Program-made: the position numbers and the translations under genes | Shown here: positions 1-10,174 of the stretch, one piece after another | Layout: each line of letters begins with the position of its first letter | Position numbering within the stretch: the stretch's first letter is position 1 | NCBI GenBank assembly: GCA_030741055.1 | Contig: JASLWC010000011.1 | Span: forward strand, 1-32,109 | DNA: 32,109 nt | Reading direction: 5' to 3' | Source: Prochlorococcaceae cyanobacterium ETNP18_MAG_14 | GTDB lineage: Bacteria; Cyanobacteriota; Cyanobacteriia; PCC-6307; Cyanobiaceae | The notes under the pieces: generated by a model | What the model was told of the DNA's origin: nothing | Database searches by the model: none | What the model saw: only the letters and a program-made list of their open reading frames with translations

Positions 1-14
1 CAGAGAAAGGATAA

Positions 15-38
15 ACAAGGCTTTAGAAGGAGCCTTGT
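15..38. terminator. Stem-loop, possible terminator
   Basis: Inverted repeat ACAAGGCT / AGCCTTGT with an 8-nt loop; weak T-tract on either side. Confidence 0.35.
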
Positions 39-344
39 GTGATTTAGAAGGGATCATCGTCGGGATCCTCAATGGTCAGCCTCAGTAGACGTTCAAGTTC
101 GCCCGACTTCGGTGCGGTATCGGCGGAAGAGGTCCGATGACCTCCTTCTGCGCAGAGATATGCCAACCCTTTCAGAGGGAACTCCTCTGAGATAATTGGC
201 TAGTTGCCTCAGCCTCTTGCTGTTGTGGCGTATCTCGGAATTAGGCGTCATCCAGGGACGCAGTGGCTTGCATGCTCATTTCATCCCTGATCAATCCCTA
301 ATACCAGTTGCACAAGATCTTTACCACTTGCACAGACTGAGACT

Positions 345-1568
345 ATGAGCCCCGAGAATCGAGCTATAGCAGGTCAAGTGAGTGCAACTAAGAGCGTCTC
401 ATGGCTTGATCAAGAGTGGCCTTGGTGGCCGCTGTTGCCTCTATATCCCTACGGACAGCGTCGCACCTTGGTGCGGGAATTGATAGCTAATCAGATCTGG
501 AGTTTTGAACAGCTACAGGGGCTTTATTACGTAGCAGTGCCTGTAAGGCTCACTGTGGTGAAGGTGCCTGGTGGATTGATGTTGTTCAATCCCCTGCCGC
601 CCACGCCCGAGTTGCGTAGTGCTCTGGCTGAGTTGGAGGCCAAGCATGGCCAAGTTGTCACGATCGTGCTTCCTACTGCTTCTGGGTTGGAGCACAAACT
701 ATCTCTACCGGCAATGACTCGGGCCTTTCCAAAGGCAGAAGTCTGGATATGTCCCGGTCAGTGGAGTTTTCCGATCTCCTTACCTTCATCCTTCCTGGGC
801 ATACCGATGGGTCGCACCAAGGTGTTGCAACAGGATGGTTTCCCTCATGCAGATAGCTGCACTTGGCTCCCCTTAGGTCCCTTGAACCTTGGGCTTGGAA
901 ATTTTCAAGAGGTTGCTTGTTTTCACCATGCCTCTGGTGCCGTACTGGTTACTGATGCCCTTGTAGGTATTGAGGCGGAGCCTCCGGCTCTGTTTGCTAT
1001 TGACCCCACTCCTTTGCTTTTTCATGCCCGTGATCGAGGTGATCAACCGCTTGAGGATTCTCCTCAAGCTCGCCGCCGGGGCTGGGCCCGTGTGGTTTTA
1101 TTCGCCACTTATTTGAAGCCGGGGCCGCTCGAGATACCGCCCTTATTGGAAGTGCTGCGCAATGCCTTCAGGCCCGGAACGCTTAGCCCTAGGGCTCACT
1201 TCGGACTATTCCCTTTTGAATGGCAGCCTGGTTGGGAGGCTGTTGCCCAGGAGCGTCTTGGCGAGAAGAGCCCGCTTCTACAGGTGGCGCCAGTATTGGA
1301 AAGGCTGGTAATGCCCAGGGCTAAGGATGTCTTGCTGGAATGGTTGGAGCAGATGGGTCGCCTGAAGGGGGTCTCCTGGCTTGTGTCAGCCCACTTCAGC
1401 GATTTGGTGGCATTCAAGCCGCATCAGATTCGTAAATTTCGTGAATCTATTTCCAAACGTTCTTGGGCTATTAACGAGGGCAGCTGGAGTTTCCTGGGCA
1501 GCGTTGATAAAAGCCTGCTCAGCCTGGGTGTGGTGCCGAAAGATCCGCAAGCTGCATTCAAAGATTGA
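345..1568 (+). CDS. DUF4336-type conserved cyanobacterial protein
   Basis: 407-aa ORF; N-terminal WPWWPLLPLYPYGQRRTLVRELI and VAVPVRLTVVKVPGGLMLFNPLPPT resemble DUF4336 (metallo-beta-lactamase-like) proteins. Recognised by eye. Confidence 0.75.
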   Translation: MSPENRAIAGQVSATKSVSWLDQEWPWWPLLPLYPYGQRRTLVRELIANQIWSFEQLQGLYYVAVPVRLTVVKVPGGLMLFNPLPPTPELRSALAELEAKHGQVVTIVLPTASGLEHKLSLPAMTRAFPKAEVWICPGQWSFPISLPSSFLGIPMGRTKVLQQDGFPHADSCTWLPLGPLNLGLGNFQEVACFHHASGAVLVTDALVGIEAEPPALFAIDPTPLLFHARDRGDQPLEDSPQARRRGWARVVLFATYLKPGPLEIPPLLEVLRNAFRPGTLSPRAHFGLFPFEWQPGWEAVAQERLGEKSPLLQVAPVLERLVMPRAKDVLLEWLEQMGRLKGVSWLVSAHFSDLVAFKPHQIRKFRESISKRSWAINEGSWSFLGSVDKSLLSLGVVPKDPQAAFKD

Positions 1569-1908
1569 GGTCGTCTGTATCGACTGCCATTGCTTCATCT
1601 GAGAACAATGATTCTTCTAGTTCTTTGCGTTGCTCCATCTGGCGTAGAAAATAGCCGGTCATCATTGCTGATGCGAGCAGGCTGGCGAGATTATCCCGAT
1701 TGGCGGTGACTTTTACTTCGAATTGTTCACCAGGCAGCATGCCAAGTAGGCCCTGCACGTTATGGCGAATGATGTCCTGTATGTCATTGCTAGCGGACTT
1801 TGCGACCCGTTGCAGCACATCAGGTGATTGATCCTGAAGGTATTGGATTAGTCCATTACCTTCCTGGCAATCGTTGTTGTCGGTAGTCAGGAACTCCGGG
1901 TTGAACAT
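1558..1908 (-). CDS. DUF760 family protein
   Basis: 116-aa ORF with LIQYLQDQSPDVLQRVAKSAS...I..NVQGLLGMLPGEQFEVKVTANRDNLASLLASAMMTGYFLRQMEQR, typical of DUF760. Confidence 0.8.
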   Translation of the reverse strand: MFNPEFLTTDNNDCQEGNGLIQYLQDQSPDVLQRVAKSASNDIQDIIRHNVQGLLGMLPGEQFEVKVTANRDNLASLLASAMMTGYFLRQMEQRKELEESLFSDEAMAVDTDDLNL

Positions 1909-1923
1909 CCGGTGTGCTTTTCG

Positions 1924-2544
1924 TCACGATGCAAACCCTATCGCAGCCAGGTGATTAGATCCACTCTTTTCTTGTGAGGGGAACCGTATTGGGCCGAATC
2001 GGTTGAGTGGCCAGTACCTCCAGATAGCAGTCCCTATCACCTCTTCTTCTGGTAATGAGCCCCAGATGTGAGAGTCGAGACTGACATTGCGGTTGTCTCC
2101 CATTACCCATATTTCATGCTCAGGGACGGTCACTTCAGCCATCTCATAGTCCATTGCTGTTTCACGCCAGTCATTCTGTAAGGCAGTTTTGTTGCGCCAG
2201 AGCTGGCCGTCATGCACTTCCAGATGATCGCCGGGAAGGCCTACTACGCGTTTAATTAAGGCGGCTTTGGGGTCATAACCAGCATCAATTAGCGGCGATG
2301 GTGGATGAAATACCACCACGCTGCCTAGCGGTAGAGGGTGCTGTTGTTGACGGGTAAGTCGTGGACGAAGCTTCTCTACAAGGATTCGGTCTTGTAGCTC
2401 CAAGGTTGGCAGCATTGAGCCGGAGGGGATCCAGCGGGGCTCAACCACCTGCCATCGAATCAGTAAGGCCAGAGTCAGCCAGATGATCAGGCTGAGCCAG
2501 CCGCCGCTTGTTTCTTTTCGAGGTGGTGAAGGTGTAGGGGTCAT
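1924..2544 (-). CDS. lepB: Signal peptidase I
   Basis: Motifs PSGSMLPTL (catalytic Ser), ALIKRVVGLPGD (Lys) and WVMGDNRNVSLDSHIWG, with an N-terminal TM segment. Start set at MTPTPSPPRK (2544), not the longer ORF overlapping menD. Confidence 0.93.
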   Translation of the reverse strand: MTPTPSPPRKETSGGWLSLIIWLTLALLIRWQVVEPRWIPSGSMLPTLELQDRILVEKLRPRLTRQQQHPLPLGSVVVFHPPSPLIDAGYDPKAALIKRVVGLPGDHLEVHDGQLWRNKTALQNDWRETAMDYEMAEVTVPEHEIWVMGDNRNVSLDSHIWGSLPEEEVIGTAIWRYWPLNRFGPIRFPSQEKSGSNHLAAIGFAS

Positions 2545-2594
2545 AGAAATTGTTTGATTAGGCTTATGCCGGTCGATGTTGTCCGAGGATCGCA

Positions 2595-4421
2595 TTGGCT
2601 GAGGTTCAAGCTCTGTCAATTGCTCGCAATAATTTGCTGGTTTGCCTGAGCTTGCTCGAGGCATTTCAGGCATTGGGACTGCGCCATCTTGTGCTTTGTC
2701 CTGGCAGCCGCAGTGGTCCGCTTGCAATCGCAGCCGGTGCAATGGCCCGTGCAAATCGGTTGCGGCTTAGCACTGCCATTGATGAGCGTTCGGCTGCTTT
2801 TTTGGCATTGGGTTTCAGTGCGGCTACTGGCAGTGCCACAGCTGTTGTTACCACTTCCGGCACTGCTGTTGCCAATCTCTTGCCGGCAGCAGTAGAGGCT
2901 GATCGTTCCTGTCAGCCTCTACTTTTACTTACTGCCGATCGCCCTGATCGGCTCAAAGACTGTGGTGCTAATCAAACGGTGAATCAGGAGGCTTTCTTGG
3001 CTCCTGTGTGTCGATGGGTTGGCCAGGGGCCAAGAGAGGGGTTACATCTTTTCAGCCAAGAAGCTCTGCAAACGTTTGTGGAGCAGGCCTGGCAGCGGGC
3101 TCATCACCCTGCTGGACCAGTACATCTCAATTTGTCTTTAGAGGAACCTCTGCATGCCAGTGAAGAAGAGCAGGGACTGATTTGGCAGGGGTGGTCGCCT
3201 CGGATTGCACATACATCTGTAATCAAGCCATTGGCTAGGCAAATGCTGGATGAAGTTGCGGATGGATCTGTTGATCAGGCTCTGCCTGAATTGGATCCAT
3301 TGCTACCAGGCGTAGTGGTTGCTGGTCCTTGGCGGGGACTTGCTCAGGACTTGTTTGCATTTCAGCAATCGCTGCGCGAGTGGCAGGCCTTGAGTGGTTG
3401 GCCCGTATTGGCTGACCCACTCTCGGGTGTGCCTGCTGATCAGCCTGGCTTGATCCGTTCTTGGGAGTTAATGCTTACTGCTGAGCTTGTGGATTCTCAG
3501 AAGCAGCTACAGGTGCTGCGCTTAGGGTCGATGCCAGCCAGTCGCAACCTTGAGGCTTGGTTGATAAGCCAGGGTGAAGGGCAGTTGCTGATCACCGAAG
3601 GGGAATCCCGTTGCCTTGATCCCCTTGGATTGTCGATTCAGTGGAGTAATGGTCTGGCGACTTGGTGGCAGCATCATCGCCACGCTTGGGTCTGCGCTGA
3701 TGCCCCCTCTCAGCAGGAAGCCCATTTACTGCTGAAGAGGTGGCAGGCTATCGATCGCTTTGCTCAGGATTGGCTGGATCAGCAGTTGCCCTTGCAGGGT
3801 GCCATCACCGAACCGGCCTTGGCGCGTTGGTTGTCTCGTCTTCTGCCAATTGAGCTGCCGATCATGTTGGCGGCCAGCAGCCCTGTTAGGGATTGGTTGA
3901 CCTATGCGGGAGTGGCTTCGCTCTCTCGGCGCTGCTTCAGCTTTCGGGGGGCTTCAGGTATTGATGGAACCCTCTCTATGGCAATGGGTTTAGCAATGGC
4001 CCTTGGGCCCATAGTGCTTGTGAGCGGCGATCTGGCTCTACTTCATGACAGCAATGGCTGGTTGCTGGCTTATCCCCATCATCCACCACTCGTGGTGGTG
4101 CTGATTGATAACGGCGGTGGTGGCATCTTCCAGCAGCTACCGCTGAAGACAGCTCCAAGCGAAGCGTTTGAGCAGCTGTTTGCCATGCCTCAGATGGTGG
4201 ACCCTCTTGCTCTTGCGGCGGCTCATGGCATTCCTCACCGTCAGCTGGCTTGTTTGGAAGATCTGCCAGAAGCCTTGGACTGGAGTCTTTCTCAGACAGG
4301 GCCTGTGTTGCTACGTGTGTGCACGCATCGTGGTGAAGATTCATCTATGCGGCAGCAGCTACGCGAGGGCTTGGCCAAGCATCTGCAGGTGATTTCCCAC
4401 AATGGTTGTATTGATCTTTGA
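2595..4421 (+). CDS. menD: 2-succinyl-5-enolpyruvyl-6-hydroxy-3-cyclohexene-1-carboxylate synthase (MenD)
   Basis: 608-aa TPP-dependent enzyme: [73 protein letters not shown] start. Confidence 0.95.
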   Translation: MAEVQALSIARNNLLVCLSLLEAFQALGLRHLVLCPGSRSGPLAIAAGAMARANRLRLSTAIDERSAAFLALGFSAATGSATAVVTTSGTAVANLLPAAVEADRSCQPLLLLTADRPDRLKDCGANQTVNQEAFLAPVCRWVGQGPREGLHLFSQEALQTFVEQAWQRAHHPAGPVHLNLSLEEPLHASEEEQGLIWQGWSPRIAHTSVIKPLARQMLDEVADGSVDQALPELDPLLPGVVVAGPWRGLAQDLFAFQQSLREWQALSGWPVLADPLSGVPADQPGLIRSWELMLTAELVDSQKQLQVLRLGSMPASRNLEAWLISQGEGQLLITEGESRCLDPLGLSIQWSNGLATWWQHHRHAWVCADAPSQQEAHLLLKRWQAIDRFAQDWLDQQLPLQGAITEPALARWLSRLLPIELPIMLAASSPVRDWLTYAGVASLSRRCFSFRGASGIDGTLSMAMGLAMALGPIVLVSGDLALLHDSNGWLLAYPHHPPLVVVLIDNGGGGIFQQLPLKTAPSEAFEQLFAMPQMVDPLALAAAHGIPHRQLACLEDLPEALDWSLSQTGPVLLRVCTHRGEDSSMRQQLREGLAKHLQVISHNGCIDL

Positions 4422-5320
4422 TGCCGATGGCTATGGATTCCGGTCGCTCTGATCTGAGCTCAAGACGGGTTTTGCCTGGCGAGCCCACTGTCGACTGGGA
4501 ACCCTGGGGTGATTATCAAGATGTACTGCTCGATCGCTGTTCAGAGGGCATTGCCAGGGTGGCGATTAATCGTCCGGCGAAGCGCAATGCATTCCGGCCG
4601 CGCACTGTGGTGGAACTCTGTGATGCCTTTACCCGGATTCGCGACGACCAGCGTTTAGGAGTGGTTTTGTTCACCGGTGTTGGGCCTGCTGAGGATGGTG
4701 GCTATGCCTTCTGTGCAGGTGGTGATCAAAGCGTGCGCGGCGATGGTGGTTACCTCGATGAGGAGGGATTGCCACGCCTCAATGTTCTCGATCTACAACG
4801 CATTATTCGCAGCTTGCCAAAGGTTGTGATTGCCCTTGTTGCTGGCTATGCCATTGGCGGTGGCCAGGTGTTGCATTTGTTATGCGATCTCAGTTTGGCG
4901 GCTGATAATGCAGTGTTTGGACAAACCGGTCCGAAGGTAGGCAGCTTTGATGGTGGCTTTGGTGCTGGTTACCTGGCCAGAGTTGTGGGTCAGCGCAAGG
5001 CGCGTGAGATTTGGTTTCTCTGTCGTCAGTACGGGGCGCAAGAAGCATTGCAGATGGGATTAATTAATGCGGTTGTTCCTCTTGATGGTCTTGAAGCAGA
5101 GGGAGTGCGTTGGGCACGGGATGTGTTGCAGCACAGCCCTACAGCAATCCGTTGCCTGAAGGCGGCTTTCAATGCTGAAACCGATGGATTAGCAGGACTT
5201 CAGGAGCTGGCCGGTCAGGCCACCCATCTTTTCTATCGCACGGATGAGGCCCAAGAGGGCCGAAATGCATTCCTAGAAAAGCGACGTCCGGATTTTTCAG
5301 ATTCGGGTTGGCTTCCGTAA
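4418..5320 (+). CDS. menB: 1,4-dihydroxy-2-naphthoyl-CoA synthase (MenB)
   Basis: Crotonase fold, [69 protein letters not shown]; follows menD directly. The start may be ATG 4421 or 4427. Confidence 0.95.
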   Translation: MMPMAMDSGRSDLSSRRVLPGEPTVDWEPWGDYQDVLLDRCSEGIARVAINRPAKRNAFRPRTVVELCDAFTRIRDDQRLGVVLFTGVGPAEDGGYAFCAGGDQSVRGDGGYLDEEGLPRLNVLDLQRIIRSLPKVVIALVAGYAIGGGQVLHLLCDLSLAADNAVFGQTGPKVGSFDGGFGAGYLARVVGQRKAREIWFLCRQYGAQEALQMGLINAVVPLDGLEAEGVRWARDVLQHSPTAIRCLKAAFNAETDGLAGLQELAGQATHLFYRTDEAQEGRNAFLEKRRPDFSDSGWLP

Positions 5321-5376
5321 CGAGGATTTATAGGCAGCGTCATCATGGGCGCATTGTTCGCTAGGGGAAAGGGTTC

Positions 5377-5907
5377 TTGCTACCGCTGCTGTTTTCCCTG
5401 ATCCATTTGGCGGTGCAGGAGCCACCTACTCAAATTCTCAGCAGTATTCCCGCCGCTCTAGTTGAACGAGAAGGGCGGCATCTGGTATTGGCTCGCGATA
5501 ACCGGCGGCTGTTGGTTTTAGAAGATGGCTCCTTGATTGCTAGCTTTTCGGTAGCCGTTGGCATGCCTGGTTGGGAGACTCCAGCTGGTGAGTTTCGAGT
5601 CTTGAACAAAATTCTTCATCCAATCTGGGAGCATCCTCAGAGCGGCATGCAGATCAGCTCCGGGTCGAACAACCCTCTCGGCAGTCGCTGGATTGGTTTC
5701 TACCGTGATTGCAAGGGAAGGGATGCCCATGATGGCAATCGATGGCTAACGATCGATGGCTGTGTGATGGCAGGTTTTCATGGGACACCTCATCGCTGGA
5801 CTGTTGGCCGGGCTGTTTCCCATGGTTGTGTTCGGCTTTTTGAAGAGGATATTGAGACCCTCTATCGGCTAGTGAAAGTCGGCACTCCCGTCAATGTGCT
5901 CCAGTGA
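5377..5907 (+). CDS. L,D-transpeptidase (YkuD-fold) family protein
   Basis: 176 aa; GMPGWETPAGEF, HGTPHRWTVGRAVSHGCVRLFEEDIETLY catalytic motif; TTG start. Confidence 0.88.
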   Translation: MLPLLFSLIHLAVQEPPTQILSSIPAALVEREGRHLVLARDNRRLLVLEDGSLIASFSVAVGMPGWETPAGEFRVLNKILHPIWEHPQSGMQISSGSNNPLGSRWIGFYRDCKGRDAHDGNRWLTIDGCVMAGFHGTPHRWTVGRAVSHGCVRLFEEDIETLYRLVKVGTPVNVLQ

Positions 5908-5964
5908 TCGGAAGCAGATTGACGTAATGCCTTTAGAGTCCCGCCTTTATCGATTGGCTTAACA

Positions 5965-7449
5965 ATGCGCGTGTTATTTGCTGCTGCGGAATGCGCGCCG
6001 ATGGTCAAGGTCGGTGGGATGGGTGATGTGGTGGGCTCATTGCCCCCAGCGTTGGCAAAGCTTGATCATGATGTTCGCCTGATCATGCCCGGCTACGGCA
6101 AGCTCTGGAATCAGTTGGATATCCCTGCTGAACCACTTTGGCGTGGTCAGGCAATGGATAACGATTTCGCTATTTACGAGACCCGTCATCCCAGCAATGG
6201 TTTGCGGTTGTATTTGATCGGACATCCAGTGTTTGATCCTGAGCGGATTTACGGCGGAGAAGACGAAGATTGGCGATTTACATTTTTCGCAAGTGCTACA
6301 GCCGAATTTGCCTGGAACGTTTGGAGGCCGCAAGTTCTTCATTGTCACGATTGGCATACCGGGATGATTCCTGTGTGGATGCATCAGGACCCTGAAACCA
6401 GCACGGTATTTACTATTCATAACCTCAAATATCAGGGCCCCTGGCGCTGGAAATTAGATCGAATTACTTGGTGCCCTTGGTATATGCAGGGTGATCACAC
6501 GATGGCGGCAGCTTTGCTTTATGCCGATCGGGTGAATGCTGTTTCTCCGACTTATGCCAAGGAGATTTGCACGTCTGAATACGGTGAAAATCTTGATGGT
6601 TTATTGAACTACATCTCCGGCAAGCTGCGTGGAATTCTCAACGGTATAGATCTGCAGGCCTGGGACCCTGCTACGGATAATTCCTTACCAGCAACTTTTA
6701 GTGCAGATGATCTTTCAGGTCGTGCGTTGAATAAGCGTGCGCTGCAGGAACGAATGGGACTTGAGGTCAACCCAGATAAATATCTGCTTGGGATGGTGAG
6801 TCGTTTAGTGGATCAGAAAGGAGTTGATCTGCTGCTGCAGGTGACCAATCGCTTGCTTGCATATACCGATTCCCAAATCGTGGTGCTGGGTACTGGAGAT
6901 CGGGATTTGGAGTCGGGTTTATGGCAGTTGGCAATTCAGAATCCAGGTCGTATTGCAGTTTTCCTCACCTATGACGATGCTCTTTCGCGCTTGATCTATG
7001 CCGGCAGCGATGCCTTCGTGATGCCGAGTCGCTTTGAGCCCTGCGGCATCAGTCAGCTTTTAGCCATGCGTTACGGCAGCGTGCCGGTGGTGCGCAAAGT
7101 AGGTGGTTTGGTTGACACGGTGCCTTCTTATGACCCCATCAATAAGAGCGGAACTGGTTTTTGCTTCGATCGATTTGAGCCAATTGATTTCTATACCGCT
7201 TTGGTGAGGTCATGGGAGGCATTCCGCCATCGTGATTATTGGCGTGAGTTGCAGCTAAGGGGAATGACTCAGAACTACAGCTGGGATAGGTCTGCTCTCG
7301 AATATGACCAGATGTATCGCGATGTTTGTGGTATTAAAGAGCCATCACCTGATGCAGCAGTTGTGGAGAAGTTCTCACTTGGACAGGATTCCGATCCATC
7401 TCGCCAGGGCCAGAAAACTGCTGTAAAAACAAGAAAAAGAAAAGAATAA
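5965..7449 (+). CDS. glgA: Glycogen synthase (ADP-glucose)
   Basis: 494 aa; N-terminal [25 protein letters not shown] (KxGG motif), ..[34 protein letters not shown]. Confidence 0.96.
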   Translation: MRVLFAAAECAPMVKVGGMGDVVGSLPPALAKLDHDVRLIMPGYGKLWNQLDIPAEPLWRGQAMDNDFAIYETRHPSNGLRLYLIGHPVFDPERIYGGEDEDWRFTFFASATAEFAWNVWRPQVLHCHDWHTGMIPVWMHQDPETSTVFTIHNLKYQGPWRWKLDRITWCPWYMQGDHTMAAALLYADRVNAVSPTYAKEICTSEYGENLDGLLNYISGKLRGILNGIDLQAWDPATDNSLPATFSADDLSGRALNKRALQERMGLEVNPDKYLLGMVSRLVDQKGVDLLLQVTNRLLAYTDSQIVVLGTGDRDLESGLWQLAIQNPGRIAVFLTYDDALSRLIYAGSDAFVMPSRFEPCGISQLLAMRYGSVPVVRKVGGLVDTVPSYDPINKSGTGFCFDRFEPIDFYTALVRSWEAFRHRDYWRELQLRGMTQNYSWDRSALEYDQMYRDVCGIKEPSPDAAVVEKFSLGQDSDPSRQGQKTAVKTRKRKE

Positions 7450-7639
7450 GTAGAACTAAGATCACTAAATATTATGATTATCAATTCAACCTAATGATGT
7501 GTATATTGATTTGGATGTTGTGTCGCTAGCCTAGGCTTCTGGTTAATTATTTTCAAGAATAAGGCAATGCCCTGCTACATAGTTAGCTTTATTGTTTTCA
7601 TTGATGATTGGTTAAGGTGTAATTATCAAAGTAACTCGA

Positions 7640-7645
7640 TATAAT
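7640..7645 (+). promoter_or_regulatory. Candidate -10 element (TATAAT)
   Basis: Exact TATAAT in the glgA-8031 intergenic region; no convincing -35. Confidence 0.3.
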
Positions 7646-7764
7646 CCTAGTTAGCTTGTCTTTTGGTGAGATATTTTGCGGTTGATCTTATGCTCTACTT
7701 CGACAGGCATGGTGCACATAATAAGTATATCCCGGTCTAATTGATATGCAGTGATTTAGAGCCA

Positions 7765-7785
7765 GCAGGCCTCAGGCAGGCCTGC
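7765..7785. other. GC-rich stem-loop
   Basis: GCAGGCCT-CAGGC-AGGCCTGC, perfect 8-bp arms, 5-nt loop; no T-tract. Confidence 0.5.
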
Positions 7786-7983
7786 ATCTTAGTTGTTATG
7801 GGTGGCTGATTTGTTGTCTTGGTGTTAGTGATTTCTTCTTGATGAATAAGCCTTTCTCTTTAAGTGTCTAACTCCTTTTTTGCATAGTTTGTGTTGATAG
7901 ATTGGCCTTTAATTGCTCTGCAATGAGATCAGCCCATCTCTAACACTGTCGATATGGCTGCTCATTTTAGGTAGAAATGAATC

Positions 7984-8022
7984 GAGCTTATCTAGGCATA
8001 GCAGCTATGCCTAGATAAGCTC
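7984..8022. repeat. Perfect 39-nt palindrome (19-bp arms, 1-nt centre)
   Basis: GAGCTTATCTAGGCATAGC-A-GCTATGCCTAGATAAGCTC read directly. Confidence 0.95.
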
Positions 8023-8030
8023 TAAACGCA

Positions 8031-8762
8031 GTGCTCCTGATCAGCATGGACAAATCGTCCAAGCCAGAGCAGCAAAAGGGGCAACTTCCAGCCCCTTATA
8101 CCAATCCCTGGGTTTCCTTGCGTCAGGTCGTTGCTGCTGTCTTCGCTGACCTTTGCCTGCGACTAAGGGAGCTTTGGCGTCGAAATTGGCAAGGAGAGTT
8201 GTTCAAGCCAGGGTTCTGGCCGTCAGCAATAGCAGCCCTTTTCTGGCCATTTTTGCTTGCAAGTGTGATCGTGTTGGGGATTTTCCTGACGGGGGCATTA
8301 ATTGATAGAAGATCTGTTGCCGAGCAGCCAGATATTGCCGAACAGGCTGCTTTCAGCTCGGCAGAGGAGGTTGTGATTTCAACTCCTCCTGCTGTGGAGT
8401 CGCAGCTTGCTTCAGCGCCGTTGGAGTCTCCAGAGCTGGAATCAACAGATGAATTGGCACCTTTTAATGCATCACTACAAGTCGAGCCTCTCTTGATGTT
8501 GCTAACAGATGAAGATCTCCCTGATGGTTTGCTGCTAGCTGCCGAACCAAGACTCCTCGACAATGAACTTGTGCTGAGGCTTAGTTCGACTTGGACTCAG
8601 CTCAGCCCGACTCGCCAGAGCTTGCTAACGGATCGTTGGCAAGCTCTTGTAGAGGAGCTCGGCTATGACGAGCTTCAGCTTCAGGATGAGGATGGACACT
8701 TGTTGGCTAGGACAGCAAGGGTTGGTTTGGGCATGATCGTTTTTGATCAGGATTCGGCTTGA
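8031..8762 (+). CDS. Hypothetical protein with one predicted TM segment
   Basis: 243 aa; FWPSAIAALFWPFLLASVIVLGIFLTGALI is TM-like. ORF starts at GTG 8031; ATG at 8046 (MDKSSKPEQQ) is the likelier start. 4-bp overlap with murF. Confidence 0.7.
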   Translation: MLLISMDKSSKPEQQKGQLPAPYTNPWVSLRQVVAAVFADLCLRLRELWRRNWQGELFKPGFWPSAIAALFWPFLLASVIVLGIFLTGALIDRRSVAEQPDIAEQAAFSSAEEVVISTPPAVESQLASAPLESPELESTDELAPFNASLQVEPLLMLLTDEDLPDGLLLAAEPRLLDNELVLRLSSTWTQLSPTRQSLLTDRWQALVEELGYDELQLQDEDGHLLARTARVGLGMIVFDQDSA

Positions 8763-10174
8763 TGCTGCTGCGTTTAAGCCAGCTGATCGAGCTATGGGGT
8801 GTTCCTAATCATGCGCATGCATTTGCTCTAGATCTTCAGCAACCTATTGGTCCGATTTGCACTGATAGTCGCCAGTTGGTCAAAGGAAGCTTCTTTGTGC
8901 CATTGGTGGGAGAGCATTTCAATGCTCATGCCTTCCTCCCTCATGCTCTGGAGCTCGGAGCGCAGGCAGCTGTGGTGGCCAGAAATGACACTCATCCTGT
9001 ACCCGAGGATCTTCCCCATTGGATTGTGGAAGACACTCTCGCTGCTTATCAGCAGTTGGGGTTACTGCATCGCAGTCAGCTAAATGTTCCTGTGATTGCC
9101 GTGACCGGTTCAGCCGGTAAAACCACAACTCGGGAGTTGATCCGCTCTGCACTCGCACCTCTTGGTGAGGTATTGGCGAGTGCCGCTAACAACAACAACG
9201 ATGTGGGCGTACCGCTCACTTTGTTGCAGGCTCACTCAGGCCATGGAGCAGTTGTGGTGGAGATGGGTATGCGTGGGATTGGTGAAATAGAGCGCCTCTC
9301 TTGTTGCACGCAGCCAGATGTCGCTGTGATCACCAATATCGGCAGTGCACATATAGGTCGTTTAGGTAGTCGTGCAGCGATCGCTTTAGCTAAATGTGAA
9401 ATCACCGCTGGCCTAAATGCCAAAGGCTTAGTAGTCATTCCAGCTGGAGATTCGCTACTGGAAGATGCCCTAGGGAGGATATGGAAGGGGCGGGTGGTAC
9501 GTGTGGCAGTTGAAAGCGAAGCTGCTTTGGCGTGTTCAGAGGTTGAGGCTGACAAGCCAGGCCTTCTGCCTCTAGCTGATCTCGTTGGTCGTGTTGACCT
9601 TGCTAAGGGCGAATTATTGCTGGAGAGAGAGACCTACAGCCTCCCCTTGGAAGGAATGCACAACGCTTGTAATTTGATGTTGGCAATAGCTGTTGCACGT
9701 GAATTGCAAGTGTCAAAGGAGTCGCTGGCCCATTTAAAAGTGGAGGTGCCAGGTAGTCGTAATCGACGCTTAAAGGTTGGCAACTTCACCGTGCTTGATG
9801 AGACTTACAACGCATCACCGGAAGCTGTACAAGCTGCCTTAGTGCTCTTAGCCAGCCAGCCAGGTCGTCATTTCGCCGTGCTGGGAACCATGCTGGAACT
9901 TGGAGAACAGAGCGTGGCTTTGCATCGTCAAGTCGCTGAGTGGGCTGTTCAGCTTGGCTTGGATGGACTTGTTGTAGTTGCTGCGGGAGCGGAGGCGGAG
10001 GCTATGGCAACAGCGGCAGAGACTTTGCCGCGTTTGGCTGTAGTTGCTAGCCCTGAGCAGGCTGCACAACCTTTGCGAGCATGGCTTGAAGCCGGGGATG
10101 TAGTGCTACTTAAGGCCAGTCGTGGCGTAGCCCTAGAGCGATTGTTGCCTTTGCTGCCAGGGGCTCAGTCTTGA
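8759..10174 (+). CDS. murF: UDP-N-acetylmuramoyl-tripeptide--D-alanyl-D-alanine ligase
   Basis: Mur ligase motifs [76 protein letters not shown]. Confidence 0.96.
   Translation: MMLLRLSQLIELWGVPNHAHAFALDLQQPIGPICTDSRQLVKGSFFVPLVGEHFNAHAFLPHALELGAQAAVVARNDTHPVPEDLPHWIVEDTLAAYQQLGLLHRSQLNVPVIAVTGSAGKTTTRELIRSALAPLGEVLASAANNNNDVGVPLTLLQAHSGHGAVVVEMGMRGIGEIERLSCCTQPDVAVITNIGSAHIGRLGSRAAIALAKCEITAGLNAKGLVVIPAGDSLLEDALGRIWKGRVVRVAVESEAALACSEVEADKPGLLPLADLVGRVDLAKGELLLERETYSLPLEGMHNACNLMLAIAVARELQVSKESLAHLKVEVPGSRNRRLKVGNFTVLDETYNASPEAVQAALVLLASQPGRHFAVLGTMLELGEQSVALHRQVAEWAVQLGLDGLVVVAAGAEAEAMATAAETLPRLAVVASPEQAAQPLRAWLEAGDVVLLKASRGVALERLLPLLPGAQS

Noticed and set aside
3976-4344. 122-aa ORF antisense to menD
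   Set aside because: Lies wholly inside a confident gene; composition mirrors the sense codons.
6037-6420. 127-aa ORF antisense to glgA
   Set aside because: Wholly within glgA; no domain.
8123-8563. 146-aa Ser/Ala-rich ORF antisense to the pre-murF gene
   Set aside because: Low-complexity antisense artefact; the + strand frame has a TM segment and couples to murF.
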